64,000 bases of DNA from Pseudomonas fluorescens (GTDB lineage Bacteria; Pseudomonadota; Gammaproteobacteria; Pseudomonadales; Pseudomonadaceae): assembly GCF_902497625.1 (NCBI RefSeq), contig NZ_CABVGX010000021.1, positions 38,148 through 102,147 on the forward strand, written 5' to 3'. The stretch's first letter is position 1, and the number at the start of each line of letters is the position of its first letter. The notes beneath the pieces were generated by a model that ran no database searches, was not told the DNA's origin, and worked only from the letters and a program-made list of their open reading frames with translations. Shown piece after piece: positions 63,921 to 64,000 of the stretch. The translations under genes were made by a program, and so were the position numbers.

Positions 63921-64000
63921 GGCAACTCTCCCGGGTGCGCAACGGTTGATTGTCGGCGATCAATGCCGTGTCCGGTGCCGCAACGTTGAGTACGTTGACG
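63911..64000 (-). CDS. 3' end of an unidentified gene (partial)
   Basis: An open frame enters from the right edge and ends with a stop at 63911-63913, overlapping the MFS start by ten bases. The last residues are VNVLNVAAPDTALIADNQPL followed by RTRESCHGR. This could be the tail of a flavin monooxygenase of the hydroxyphenylpropionate type, since such enzymes go with FAH-family and MFS genes, but thirty residues are too few to decide. Confidence 0.4.

Noticed and set aside
1..64000. CRISPR arrays, tRNA or rRNA genes, complete insertion sequences
   Set aside because: No spaced direct repeats, cloverleaf sequences, rRNA stretches or intact transposase genes were seen in the reading.

Overview
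The window looks like chromosome from a fluorescent-group Pseudomonas. The grounds are high-GC coding, GGAG-type ribosome binding sites, a Pseudomonas-type REP pair near 4.2 kb, perfect Anr/FNR boxes in front of universal-stress and phosphoketolase genes, and a DUF2790 protein. No rRNA, tRNA or CRISPR array was recognised. All calls were made by reading; no database search was run.

0-8.3 kb (minus strand): a catabolic-looking set (alcohol dehydrogenase start, MFS transporter, two SDRs, APH-like phosphotransferase, limonene-epoxide-hydrolase-like protein). A clear terminator separates it from a DUF1302/DUF1329 envelope pair. 8.6-14.7 kb (plus): a single-chain indolepyruvate ferredoxin oxidoreductase, an acetyl-CoA acetyltransferase, a TetR regulator that overlaps it, and folE.

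14.7-17.9 kb: a scar of mobile DNA. It holds a frameshifted kfrA-like plasmid gene, a badly decayed tyrosine integrase with a 7-bp tandem repeat inside it, and an AT-rich TniQ-like gene whose 5' end runs into the cytochrome b561 gene.

17.9-24.9 kb: cytochrome b561, then divergently a tightly overlapping seven-gene operon: thermostable-hemolysin-family protein, AMP-dependent ligase, haem-oxygenase-like diiron oxidase candidate, SDR, exported TPR protein, and an OmpR/QseB-type response regulator with its sensor kinase. Two inverted CTTAA-N6-CTGAAG boxes lie between b561 and the operon. This is the best candidate here for an undescribed system: a self-regulated pathway making or modifying an acyl-derived product.

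25-38.5 kb: an oxygen-limitation island with phosphoketolase, an FNR-family regulator, five tandem-domain universal stress proteins, a GNAT, an MgtC/DUF4010 membrane protein and a cyanide-insensitive-type bd oxidase. Perfect TTGAT-N4-ATCAA boxes sit in the control regions. 38.5-49.4 kb: two paralogous PNPOx-like/ferredoxin-reductase/2Fe-2S fusion proteins whose transcription units share a 33-bp upstream motif; between them are two SDR/LysR pairs and cynS-DUF2790-carbonic anhydrase.

49.5-55.2 kb: an exported alpha/beta hydrolase, three LysR regulators, a glutathione S-transferase, a gor fragment and a MarR regulator. 55.4-64 kb: a Rieske oxygenase with its reductase under a probable MarR operator, converging on a minus-strand operon (sulfatase, cyclase, epimerase, FAH-family hydrolase, cupin, MFS) that continues past the window edge and looks like catabolism of an aromatic or sulfated compound.
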